From: Planctomycetota bacterium
Lineage (GTDB): Bacteria; Planctomycetota; Phycisphaerae; WQYP01
Length of the DNA stretch: 6,068 nt
Reading direction: 5' to 3'
Assembly: GCA_021795535.1 (NCBI GenBank)
Contig: JAJYPG010000090.1
Span: forward strand, 1 to 6,068
Positions 1-6,068 of this stretch are shown piece by piece (within the stretch, counting starts at the first letter, position 1; each line of letters begins with the position of its first letter). The notes beneath the pieces were generated by a model that saw nothing but the letters and a program-made list of their open reading frames with translations, ran no database searches and had not been told where the DNA came from. The position numbers and the translations under genes are program-made.

Positions 1-1920
1 CGCGTTTATTCGTGCGGCAATCTGCCGCAGGGTGGCGGCAGTTGTTTTCGCTGAAGCGGCAGTGGCTGGTGCGGCGTGGGCAGCTTGCTTACTCCAGATT
101 GCGGCCAGCGCATCGGCGGCTTGCGCAATGGCGTGCAGATGGTTGGGCGTTACCGATGCCGGATTGCTCCACGTAATATTGCGTAATGTGGCATTGTGTG
201 TTTCAAGGTACTTTTGCTTTGGCGCGGCATCCAAGAGGCTGCTGGTAGACAAAACGGGAGATGTGCTGCTGGCAGCGGCGTTATTGAGTGCCGCCTGGAT
301 GGGCGCTAATTGCGCCAATGATTTTGACACGACCACTGCGTACCAGGTGGGCATTTCCTTAACAAGTTTTACCGAGGTAAGTCCGCGCGCTTGTAAGTCC
401 AGAAGGTTTGGATCAAACCGCAGGCTCAATGCAAAGGGAATCAGCCCGATCAGGATTGCCAGCCAAATTCCCAGGCCGAGGAAATTTTTCACGCCCGCGC
501 GCGGCGGGGGACGGTCATCGGTATATCGGCGGGCAGGCTGGACTTTACCAAGTTTTGGGGGAAATAATACCAGCAGAGCGGGAAGTACGGTGTAACCTGC
601 CAGCAGGCACAGTAAAAGACCGCCGCCGGCGATAAATCCCAGTTCCGCATCACCACGAAAATGTGTGGTTAATGCCACCAGAAAAGCACCTGCCGCCCCG
701 GCGCAGGATGTGGCAATGGGTGGGCTGGCGTAACGGAAAACCCGGGCCCAGACTGCTTGCTGTCTTTCATAACGTCGGGCTTCCCGCCGATAACGCACCA
801 TGATTTGTATGAGATAATCCATGCCAATGCCGATCAGGGCAATGACAAACACCGTGGATAGCAAATTCAACTCGCCAACAAAAATGGTGGCGAACCCGAA
901 CGTCCAAGCGATGGCAATGGCCAGTGTCAGACCGGCGGCAAATCCCATCCAGATGGATCGCAGCATGAGAATCAGGCCAATCAGCACCACAATCATCGCC
1001 AATGTCTCGGCCTTGTCGCTGTCTGATGTGGTGATCCGCATTTCATCGGCCGCCAGTACGGGACGGCCAGTCATGCCAAAAGTAAATTCTGAATTAAACG
1101 GCTTGGCGGCCTGCACCATGGCTGCATGAATTTTGTCCAGAGGCAGCGATACCGCGGCCAGAGAGTCAAAGGTGAATTTTGGGTATACGTTGATCAGCAG
1201 CAGGTGTTCTGAACCATTTCCCGCGCGAATGTAGTAATAGCCCGCGGATGCCGGAGTGGCTGGCCCCGATGCCGATAGAGATGATAAATCCGGAACTGCA
1301 ACGGGTCTTGCCGTCGGCTGGTTTATCGCCTGAAGCCAGGATTGGCCAATGGCACCGGTGAAAGCAGTGGTTTGCAGGGTCGGTGCCTGCGTACTTAGCA
1401 GTCGCAGAAATCGTTGCACACGGGTACTGCCAAACAGGGAAATTGGCAGGCTGGGCTTTTCTCCCCAGACGGATGCCAACTGCGCTAATGTACCAGCCCC
1501 ATTGGCCGCCGCCCGCACGTCCGACCATGAGGCAAATAAAAGCGACTGATTCCCAAGCTCTTTAAGCGGCACATGGCTGTCCACTGATTTTACATATTTG
1601 GGCATGTGTGTAAGCGATGCGGTTATCGCATTGGCGGCTTTAATCCATTGGCTGCTTGCCGGTGGATGGCTTGGATCACGGGCTTTTATGACCACATAAG
1701 CGGCCTCATTTTCCGGAAATTGTTTAATAAACTGGAGGTATTGATGGAAGAACGCCACATGCGAGGAAAAAAGCTTGTTTTGATCCGTGGAAATCCGCAG
1801 GCGTGTGCAGGCAAGAAACACGCTGATGCCCGCCAGCAGCAACGCGATGCCCAGCACGATGCGGGGGTACCGCGTAAGCCGCAGCGTATCTTTCAAAACT
1901 CTTCGATGAATCGGACCCAT
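1..1920 (-). CDS. HpnN-like MMPL/RND family lipid exporter, 3' end cut by window edge
   Basis: The reading frame starts with ATG at 1920 and stays open for 640 codons to the left edge, so the C-terminus is missing. An inner-membrane RND exporter of the MMPL type, driven by the proton gradient, is indicated by its layout. TM1 is at about residues 19-37, a first periplasmic domain at about 39-303, then TM2 (306-323), TM3 (327-348) and TM4 (351-374) carrying GIGMDY at 364-369. TM5 (398-417) and TM6 (427-447) flank FRGDAELGFIAGG at 421-433, and TM7 is at 480-498. A second periplasmic domain begins with FDPNLLDL just after TM7. These blocks match what I recall of HpnN, which is usually about 850-900 residues, so about 230 residues with TM8-12 should lie outside. 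HpnN moves hopanoids to the outer membrane; the substrate here is inferred, and another lipid is possible. No Shine-Dalgarno is visible before the ATG; an in-frame GTG at 1947 is an alternative start. It follows the aminotransferase by 69 bases and is probably cotranscribed. Confidence 0.88.
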   Translation of the reverse strand, partial: MGPIHRRVLKDTLRLTRYPRIVLGIALLLAGISVFLACTRLRISTDQNKLFSSHVAFFHQYLQFIKQFPENEAAYVVIKARDPSHPPASSQWIKAANAITASLTHMPKYVKSVDSHVPLKELGNQSLLFASWSDVRAAANGAGTLAQLASVWGEKPSLPISLFGSTRVQRFLRLLSTQAPTLQTTAFTGAIGQSWLQAINQPTARPVAVPDLSSLSASGPATPASAGYYYIRAGNGSEHLLLINVYPKFTFDSLAAVSLPLDKIHAAMVQAAKPFNSEFTFGMTGRPVLAADEMRITTSDSDKAETLAMIVVLIGLILMLRSIWMGFAAGLTLAIAIAWTFGFATIFVGELNLLSTVFVIALIGIGMDYLIQIMVRYRREARRYERQQAVWARVFRYASPPIATSCAGAAGAFLVALTTHFRGDAELGFIAGGGLLLCLLAGYTVLPALLVLFPPKLGKVQPARRYTDDRPPPRAGVKNFLGLGIWLAILIGLIPFALSLRFDPNLLDLQARGLTSVKLVKEMPTWYAVVVSKSLAQLAPIQAALNNAAASSTSPVLSTSSLLDAAPKQKYLETHNATLRNITWSNPASVTPNHLHAIAQAADALAAIWSKQAAHAAPATAASAKTTAATLRQIAARINA

Positions 1921-1944
1921 AGAAGACAAGCAAATAAGCGCATC

Positions 1945-1975
1945 CACCGGTTGGCATTATCACACAATGCCGGTG
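1945..1975 (-). other. Imperfect hairpin between aminotransferase and exporter genes
   Basis: GGCATT at 1953-1958 pairs with AATGCC at 1966-1971 around a 7-base loop. The outer arm CACC at 1945-1948 pairs with GGTG at 1972-1975 across a 4-base bulge. It sits 14 bases after the aminotransferase stop codon and 24 bases before the exporter ATG. No T-run follows on either strand, so it does not look like an intrinsic terminator. It could be an mRNA stability or partial attenuation element inside the operon, or chance. Confidence 0.4.
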
Positions 1976-1989
1976 AAGCGGTGCCGCGG

Positions 1990-3375
1990 TTAAGCTTTTA
2001 CAACATTTTTCGCCAGCCCCAGTACGGTATCCCATGCGGCACCGGGGAATTTTTGCGTGTCGGCAAGAACATCCTGCATGGCTTGGAGGAACCAGTCCAT
2101 GTCCTGTTTTGTCGATACCAGCGGCGGGAGAAATTTTATAACCTCGGTGTGATATCCCGCCACCTGACTGAGAATATGGTGCTTTTTCAACAGGGGGATA
2201 ATAATCATCTGTCCAAAAACGCCAAAGTTGAGTTTATGGAGCATATCCCATGCCAGTCGGAGCTTGAGGGAATTTTCCGGACGGGCAAAATCAATGCCGA
2301 ACATCAGCCCTTTTCCGCGGACTTCCATGACAAATGGACAGGTCTTGCCGATTTCCGCCAGGCGCGCCATCGCATAGCGGCCCAGTTCATCGGCATTTTC
2401 AACCAGCTTGTCTTCTTCAATAACCTGTATGCTCGCCAGTGCCGCCGCCATGGCCAGATCATTCTGGCCGAAGGTATTGGAATGCACCACGCAGCGTTCC
2501 ATGGAGTTAAACACCGCATCCATAATGCGTGGGCGCGTTATCACCGCTCCAACGGGAATAAAGCCGCCGGAGAGGCCTTTGGCGACACAGATAATATCCG
2601 GCTCCACTTCCGGCCAGTGTTGAAAGCAAAACCATTTGCCGGTGCGGCCCATACCGGATTGTACTTCGTCTACAACCAGCAAAGCGCCGGCCTTGCGGCA
2701 CAGGCGTTGTGCTTCGGCTAAATAACCGTCTGCGACAATCTCGCAGCTTTTACCCTGAATGGGTTCAAGAATAAACGCCGCCGCATCGTGTTTTGCAAGT
2801 GCTTGTTCCAGCGATACCAGATCATTAAATGGAACTGCTTGGGTGTGGGGCAAAAGATCGCCAAAACGTTCGCGGAAAAAGTCCGCGCCGTTAATCGCCA
2901 AGGACCCGGTAGTCAGTCCGTGAAATGCGTGCTCGCAGTAGATGATTTTTTGCCGACCCGTTGCGCAGCGTGAAAATTTTATTGCCGTCTCCACGGTTTC
3001 CGTTCCGCTGTTGCAGAAAAACACCCGGTTAAGCCCGGCGGGGGTATGCCGCACGAGTGCTTCGGCGGCCAAACCGCTTAAAATGCTGCAATCCATGCGG
3101 ACAAGATTGGGGCTGTTGGCATCAAGAATCTGCCGCAGTACGTCGCGCACTTTGGGATGATTGCGTCCGAGCATAAATACACCCCAACCGGTTAACAGGT
3201 CGAGATATTTTGTGCCCGCGCCATCCCAGAGATAAGCCCCTTCTCCGCGCGTGTAATTGCGGTCAAAACCGATGGTTTTAAGCATTTTCACAAAAGCTGG
3301 GTTGATATGATCTGTATGCAGGTCATATTGTGTTCCGCGATGTTCTTCCACCCAACCGACAAAATCTTTATGCAT
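1990..3375 (-). CDS. Class III PLP-dependent aminotransferase, possible HpnO-type
   Basis: This is a cytoplasmic fold-type I, class III (ornithine/GABA aminotransferase-like) enzyme that moves an amino group between an amine donor and a carbonyl using pyridoxal phosphate. Numbered from ATG 3375 (461 residues), the cofactor site is complete: SGTE at 123-126 for the phosphate, FHG at 151-153 for the ring, DEVQ at 236-239 with Asp236 for the pyridine nitrogen, AKGLSGG at 265-271 with the Schiff-base lysine Lys266, and the NTFGQN block with Thr301. RGKG at 353-356 and FLPPL near the C-terminus are further family marks. The length is normal for the class. The frame extends to a GTG at 3399, but GAGG at 3385-3388 lies 9 bases before ATG 3375 (3 bases before ATG 3381) and nothing similar precedes the GTG. 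An own promoter lies upstream, and an HpnN-like exporter follows, which suggests a role in amino-lipid making such as the hopanoid aminotransferase HpnO. Substrate cannot be read from sequence; other omega-aminotransferases remain possible. Confidence 0.93.
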   Translation of the reverse strand: MHKDFVGWVEEHRGTQYDLHTDHINPAFVKMLKTIGFDRNYTRGEGAYLWDGAGTKYLDLLTGWGVFMLGRNHPKVRDVLRQILDANSPNLVRMDCSILSGLAAEALVRHTPAGLNRVFFCNSGTETVETAIKFSRCATGRQKIIYCEHAFHGLTTGSLAINGADFFRERFGDLLPHTQAVPFNDLVSLEQALAKHDAAAFILEPIQGKSCEIVADGYLAEAQRLCRKAGALLVVDEVQSGMGRTGKWFCFQHWPEVEPDIICVAKGLSGGFIPVGAVITRPRIMDAVFNSMERCVVHSNTFGQNDLAMAAALASIQVIEEDKLVENADELGRYAMARLAEIGKTCPFVMEVRGKGLMFGIDFARPENSLKLRLAWDMLHKLNFGVFGQMIIIPLLKKHHILSQVAGYHTEVIKFLPPLVSTKQDMDWFLQAMQDVLADTQKFPGAAWDTVLGLAKNVVKA

Positions 3376-3384
3376 GTTCATATT

Positions 3385-3388
3385 CCTC
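3385..3388 (-). promoter_or_regulatory. Shine-Dalgarno GAGG that decides the aminotransferase start
   Basis: On the minus strand the leader reads TTGAGGAAT, then ATG, AAC, ATG. GAGG is 9 bases before the second ATG (3375) and 3 bases before the first (3381), so the second has the more usual spacing. The GTG at 3399 lies upstream of this site and only about 12 bases after the predicted transcription start, which makes it unlikely. Confidence 0.6.
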
Positions 3389-3417
3389 AAAGCCGACACG
3401 CGTCAGACAAGCCGGGA

Positions 3418-3447
3418 ATTATACGCCCCAGGGTGGAAAAATGACAA
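3418..3447 (-). promoter_or_regulatory. Sigma-70-type promoter for the aminotransferase-exporter unit
   Basis: On the minus strand a -35 box TTGTCA (3447-3442, five of six consensus bases) and a perfect -10 box TATAAT (3423-3418) are separated by an 18-base spacer. The predicted transcription start is near 3411, giving a leader of about 30-36 bases with the Shine-Dalgarno inside it. This makes the aminotransferase and exporter a unit that can be controlled apart from the M48 gene upstream. Confidence 0.7.
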
Positions 3448-3449
3448 AG

Positions 3450-3483
3450 AAACGCAATACTAAACGCAATTATAAGATGCGTT
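3450..3483 (-). repeat. Tandem 9-base direct repeats plus inverted half-site upstream of the promoter
   Basis: On the plus strand AAACGCAAT occurs at 3450-3458 and again at 3462-3470, separated by ACT, a 12-base period. An inverted copy of the core, TGCGTT, is at 3478-3483. The nearest repeat ends 2 bases upstream of the -35 box, a position typical of activator sites that touch RNA polymerase. The inverted copy could also form a weak 6-base stem with the core at 3463-3468 just after the M48 stop codon. No regulator gene is present in the window to name as partner. Confidence 0.5.
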
Positions 3484-3490
3484 GAGTCAC

Positions 3491-4990
3491 TTATTGGCCA
3501 GCCGCCCAGAATGTCAGTGCTGCGCCCGCCAGGGCCGCAATCATAATACCCACCCGCATCAACCATATCCGGCGGGTGAATTGCTTTTGCATTTTCGGAG
3601 ATACCGCCATCGCGGCCAGCAGGTCTACGCGGTTTTGCATGCTCGGATGCATCCATCCGGCGCGATCACGCGGTCGATTGGTCATGCCCACCAGTGCGGT
3701 TAAACTTTCAGAAAATATCCGTGCCCCGGCTTGCGCCGGCGTTTCGACCGTAGCGGTTGGGTGCTCATTGGCCTCGGCTGATGGGGTTGCGCCATTATCA
3801 CCGGAGGATACATACGCCGCCGCGCAGGCAACGGGAACCTGAACGGTGACGCCGACACGCTCGGCAATATGCCGTGCCGCAAACCAGTCTGCCTGATGCT
3901 CACACAGGCGGCTCACGCGCGAAAAGCCAAATACCACCAAAATGCCGACAATCGAAAAATTCAGCAGCATGGAGGTATTTGCACTTAATGCCCAGTAATT
4001 TCCGGCCCAGAGAGATATTCCAGTGCCCAGTAAATCCGCAGCGGTAAACGTCAGCAGATACCACCAGATATGCCGATGGTATCCGTGCCCCACTTCATGC
4101 GCAAAGACCGACTCCACCTGGCGTGGTTCCAGACGCTCCAGAAGCAGGTCGGTAAGCAGAAAATACCGGCACCAGGGCAGGAGTCCCAATATCGCGGCAT
4201 TGGGAATGCGGTAATAGGTATTCCATATACGTATGTCCATGAAACCAACGCGTTTGCGGCGGGATAAATCTTCCAGCCGCGTGCGCAACGGCCCGTCCGG
4301 AAGACGGCTGGTCCGCCAGTAACGTACCACGACTGCCGGCAATACCAGAAATAAAGCCATTGCCGGCAGCAACGATGCAACAGCCGACCAACTGCCTAAA
4401 TTCAGATAATTCAGCAGCGCTGTAAATGGAACGGTCAGAAGATCAAAGACCAGCAGCACAATCAGCAGCGACAGGCCGTGGCGGAACTGCATATTGACGT
4501 ATTGCATTCGCGAAGGCTGTGGATGTGTCGGATAGTCGCTGTCGCCCTGTGTTAGCTCAGAGATTCTGTGGATATGCACTTCCAGCGGATATTCCAGATA
4601 CCATATTGCCAGCCAGGTCAGAACCGGGGCGATCAGCCAGATGGCCGAGGACATCACGGGCAGGTGCCGGGTATTCCAATGGAATTTAACCAGCCAGCCA
4701 AATCCGAAAAGCCATAGATCGGCTGCCAGCAACAGTGTGTTCAATGCCATCAGGCGGCGGATTGCTTTCTGAATCGCGGTTCCCGCCTCCAAACTCGAAA
4801 AGATGCCGGATTCCAGTTTCCGGCCAATGCGTGTGAATCCGCGCTTTGCCGCAACGAGCAATCCGCCATGCGCCAGAACCACCAGCAGAACCACCATGGA
4901 TTGAGAAAGGGCAACGGGAGGCCGTTGTGGCGCACTGGCGAACGTCGCCACCATCAGAAGAAGAATAATAACCTGCAAGGGAGCAATCAT
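3491..4990 (-). CDS. Multi-pass membrane M48 family zinc metallopeptidase
   Basis: A 499-residue integral membrane protease. The zinc motif HEVGH is at 298-302 (His298, His302, catalytic Glu299). The third ligand is probably Glu364 in SRxxxLCEHQAD, the usual M48 downstream block, and an HPS motif at 448-450 is also family-like. Hydrophobic segments lie at about 5-22, 31-48, 81-101, 113-132, 171-193, 201-222, 310-329, 340-356 and 475-497, so the catalytic part is embedded between a roughly 225-residue membrane N-terminus and C-terminal helices. This recalls Ste24/HtpX-type enzymes, which cleave membrane or misfolded proteins, but the long N-terminus is not that of short HtpX. A stretch rich in Ala, Thr, Pro, Glu and Ser at about 395-424 looks like a flexible insert. 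The ATG at 4990 has an AT-rich leader without clear Shine-Dalgarno. The gene lies 42 bases after the beta-barrel gene and may share its transcript. Its natural substrate is unknown. Confidence 0.9.
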   Translation of the reverse strand: MIAPLQVIILLLMVATFASAPQRPPVALSQSMVVLLVVLAHGGLLVAAKRGFTRIGRKLESGIFSSLEAGTAIQKAIRRLMALNTLLLAADLWLFGFGWLVKFHWNTRHLPVMSSAIWLIAPVLTWLAIWYLEYPLEVHIHRISELTQGDSDYPTHPQPSRMQYVNMQFRHGLSLLIVLLVFDLLTVPFTALLNYLNLGSWSAVASLLPAMALFLVLPAVVVRYWRTSRLPDGPLRTRLEDLSRRKRVGFMDIRIWNTYYRIPNAAILGLLPWCRYFLLTDLLLERLEPRQVESVFAHEVGHGYHRHIWWYLLTFTAADLLGTGISLWAGNYWALSANTSMLLNFSIVGILVVFGFSRVSRLCEHQADWFAARHIAERVGVTVQVPVACAAAYVSSGDNGATPSAEANEHPTATVETPAQAGARIFSESLTALVGMTNRPRDRAGWMHPSMQNRVDLLAAMAVSPKMQKQFTRRIWLMRVGIMIAALAGAALTFWAAGQ

Positions 4991-5032
4991 ATTTTTATAT
5001 TACCCGAATTGGGCCGCTGCGGTGAAAGATAG

Positions 5033-6068
5033 TTAATAGCTCATGCGGATAAACAATCCAAGAATCGTGGCGTCGCTATGGGTTCCGGCAGGTTGCGAAT
5101 ACCTGGATCCGGCAAAAATGCTGTCGATCACCGCTCCGATTTCATAATGGCCACGGTCCGCGGGGATATTGAAAATCCCATTAAGCGGGTAGGCCAGCGT
5201 GGTGCCTACGTATGTGCCCAAATATCCGTCGCGATAGCTGCGCTGGTTGACATCCAGGCGTTTCTCATCGTGAATGAACGAAACGCTCAGCGGAGAATAA
5301 ATGGTCAATCCGCCGGTATGGGGCACCACAAAAACCGGATCCATGCCAACTTCAAAATATTGCCCGGCTCCGCTGGTGTAATAGGCCCCATTATAATCAA
5401 AACCTACGAGCACAAAGGGGTGAAATGCAAATTGCCCAAGATACCGATCATCATCGAAGCTCAGGCGAATGTAAGCCTCCTGGCTGTCGGCCTGACCGTG
5501 GCTGATGATGGTATTGGCGATAGGATTGGCGGATGGGACAAAATATTGGCTTACCGGCGTAATGAAATTGGTGTAGCCGGTATCAAACCGAAATACATTC
5601 ATGATGTCATATTGATAGCCGATGGTAATATCGGCCTCAGTGAAATTGCTGGAGGGAACGTAGGCTATATTGCCGCCCGCGGCGGGGCTGCCGGCAATTC
5701 CGCGGGATAACGCATTGATATACGGATTGCGAACATCGTAAGAATAATCTTCAAATGTGCGCAGATATACCGTTCCCCACTTTTTCAGACTTAAACTGAT
5801 TCGCGTCACATTTTGCAGGTTGGGCCGATTGGGGGCCACATCATGATAGCGAAACCAGTAATCATTAAAATACCCGAACTGCATGGTAACATGCAGGAGC
5901 TGGCGGTGGGCATGATATGCCGCCAATGAAGGCGGGTTTCCCCCTGTTTCCTCAACATTTGCCGGATTGTCCGGGCCGAAGTTTGGCGTTGGCAATGGCA
6001 TCATGCCATTATCTACGCCCGTAGCAAACACCGGCCCAGCGGTGAAGGCGGCCGCCAAAACTAAACCA
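5033..6068 (-). CDS. Putative outer-membrane beta-barrel protein, 5' end cut by window edge
   Basis: The frame is open from the right edge to TAA at 5033, giving 344 visible codons. The first residues (GLV, then LAAAFTAGPVFA) are the hydrophobic part of a signal peptide with a likely signal peptidase I site after VFA, so the true start is a short way outside. The TTG at 6058 that a gene caller might choose lies inside this signal and is not the start. The mature part is about 329 residues, rich in Tyr, Phe, Asn and Gly, with many short alternating strands (for example ADITIGYQYDI, EAYIRLSF, FHPFVLVGFDYNG, YFEVGMDPVFVV). It ends in FIRMSY, a C-terminal aromatic residue as used by the BAM machinery. 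No lipobox cysteine or conserved enzyme motif is seen. The pattern resembles TorF-like or other uncharacterised porin-type barrels, but I do not recognise a specific family or a transported substrate. The M48 protease gene follows after 42 bases. Confidence 0.75.
   Translation of the reverse strand, partial: GLVLAAAFTAGPVFATGVDNGMMPLPTPNFGPDNPANVEETGGNPPSLAAYHAHRQLLHVTMQFGYFNDYWFRYHDVAPNRPNLQNVTRISLSLKKWGTVYLRTFEDYSYDVRNPYINALSRGIAGSPAAGGNIAYVPSSNFTEADITIGYQYDIMNVFRFDTGYTNFITPVSQYFVPSANPIANTIISHGQADSQEAYIRLSFDDDRYLGQFAFHPFVLVGFDYNGAYYTSGAGQYFEVGMDPVFVVPHTGGLTIYSPLSVSFIHDEKRLDVNQRSYRDGYLGTYVGTTLAYPLNGIFNIPADRGHYEIGAVIDSIFAGSRYSQPAGTHSDATILGLFIRMSY

Noticed and set aside
1606..2721. Long plus-strand open frame of 371 codons opposite the aminotransferase and exporter start
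   Set aside because: It runs antisense across two well-supported genes and the gap between them. Its protein is rich in His, Arg, Gln and Cys with no recognisable domain, as expected for a shadow frame.
3469..3474. Second minus-strand TATAAT just after the M48 stop codon
   Set aside because: No -35-like box is found 16-18 bases upstream (the bases there read like CCAATA or AATAAG), and the better promoter at 3418-3447 is closer to the gene.
3376..3490. Intrinsic terminator after the M48 gene
   Set aside because: Only a weak 6-base AACGCA/TGCGTT stem with a 9-base loop is present, without a T-run directly after it.
4991..5032. Possible terminator or promoter between the barrel and M48 genes
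   Set aside because: Only very short stems (CCGC/GCGG with one base between, CCC/GGG) and AT-rich TAATAT/TATAAA without a correctly spaced -35 box are present.
5078..5710. Plus-strand open frame of 210 codons opposite the beta-barrel gene
   Set aside because: The opposite strand has a clear signal peptide, barrel-like strands and an aromatic C-terminus. The plus-strand product shows no domain or start signal.
6056..6058. TTG as start codon of the beta-barrel gene
   Set aside because: The frame continues upstream to the window edge and the TTG falls inside the hydrophobic core of the signal peptide, so the real start is outside the window.

Overview
The window is a compact, one-directional stretch of chromosome from a Gram-negative (diderm) bacterium of moderate GC content. 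All four genes I can support lie on the minus strand, so transcription runs from the right edge towards the left. The diderm assignment rests on a signal peptide followed by a beta-barrel-like protein ending in an aromatic residue, and on an RND/MMPL exporter with large periplasmic loops. The overall look (multi-membrane M48 protease, HpnN-like exporter, sparse Shine-Dalgarno signals) would fit Planctomycetota or a relative, but that is a weak inference and the sequence alone does not fix the phylum.

In transcription order, 6068-5033 encodes a putative outer-membrane beta-barrel protein whose start lies beyond the right edge. After 42 bases, 4990-3491 encodes a multi-pass membrane zinc metallopeptidase of family M48 (HEVGH motif). 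An intergenic region of about 115 bases follows. It contains a good sigma-70-type promoter (TTGTCA, 18-base spacer, TATAAT) preceded by two identical 9-base direct repeats and an inverted copy of their core. From 3375 to 1990 there is a class III PLP-dependent aminotransferase. After 69 bases holding an imperfect hairpin, an HpnN-like MMPL/RND lipid exporter starts at 1920 and runs off the left edge after 640 codons.

Functionally the window splits in two. The right half (barrel and M48 protease) concerns the cell envelope and may be one transcript. The left half is a promoter-led aminotransferase and exporter pair. The pairing recalls hopanoid loci, where an HpnO-type aminotransferase makes an amino-bearing side chain and HpnN moves hopanoids to the outer membrane. 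No squalene-hopene cyclase or other hopanoid gene is visible here, so the substrate stays open: the pair could act on hopanoids or on another amino-modified envelope lipid. I see no mobile element, CRISPR array, tRNA, rRNA or defence system, and no intergenic stretch exceeds about 115 bases.
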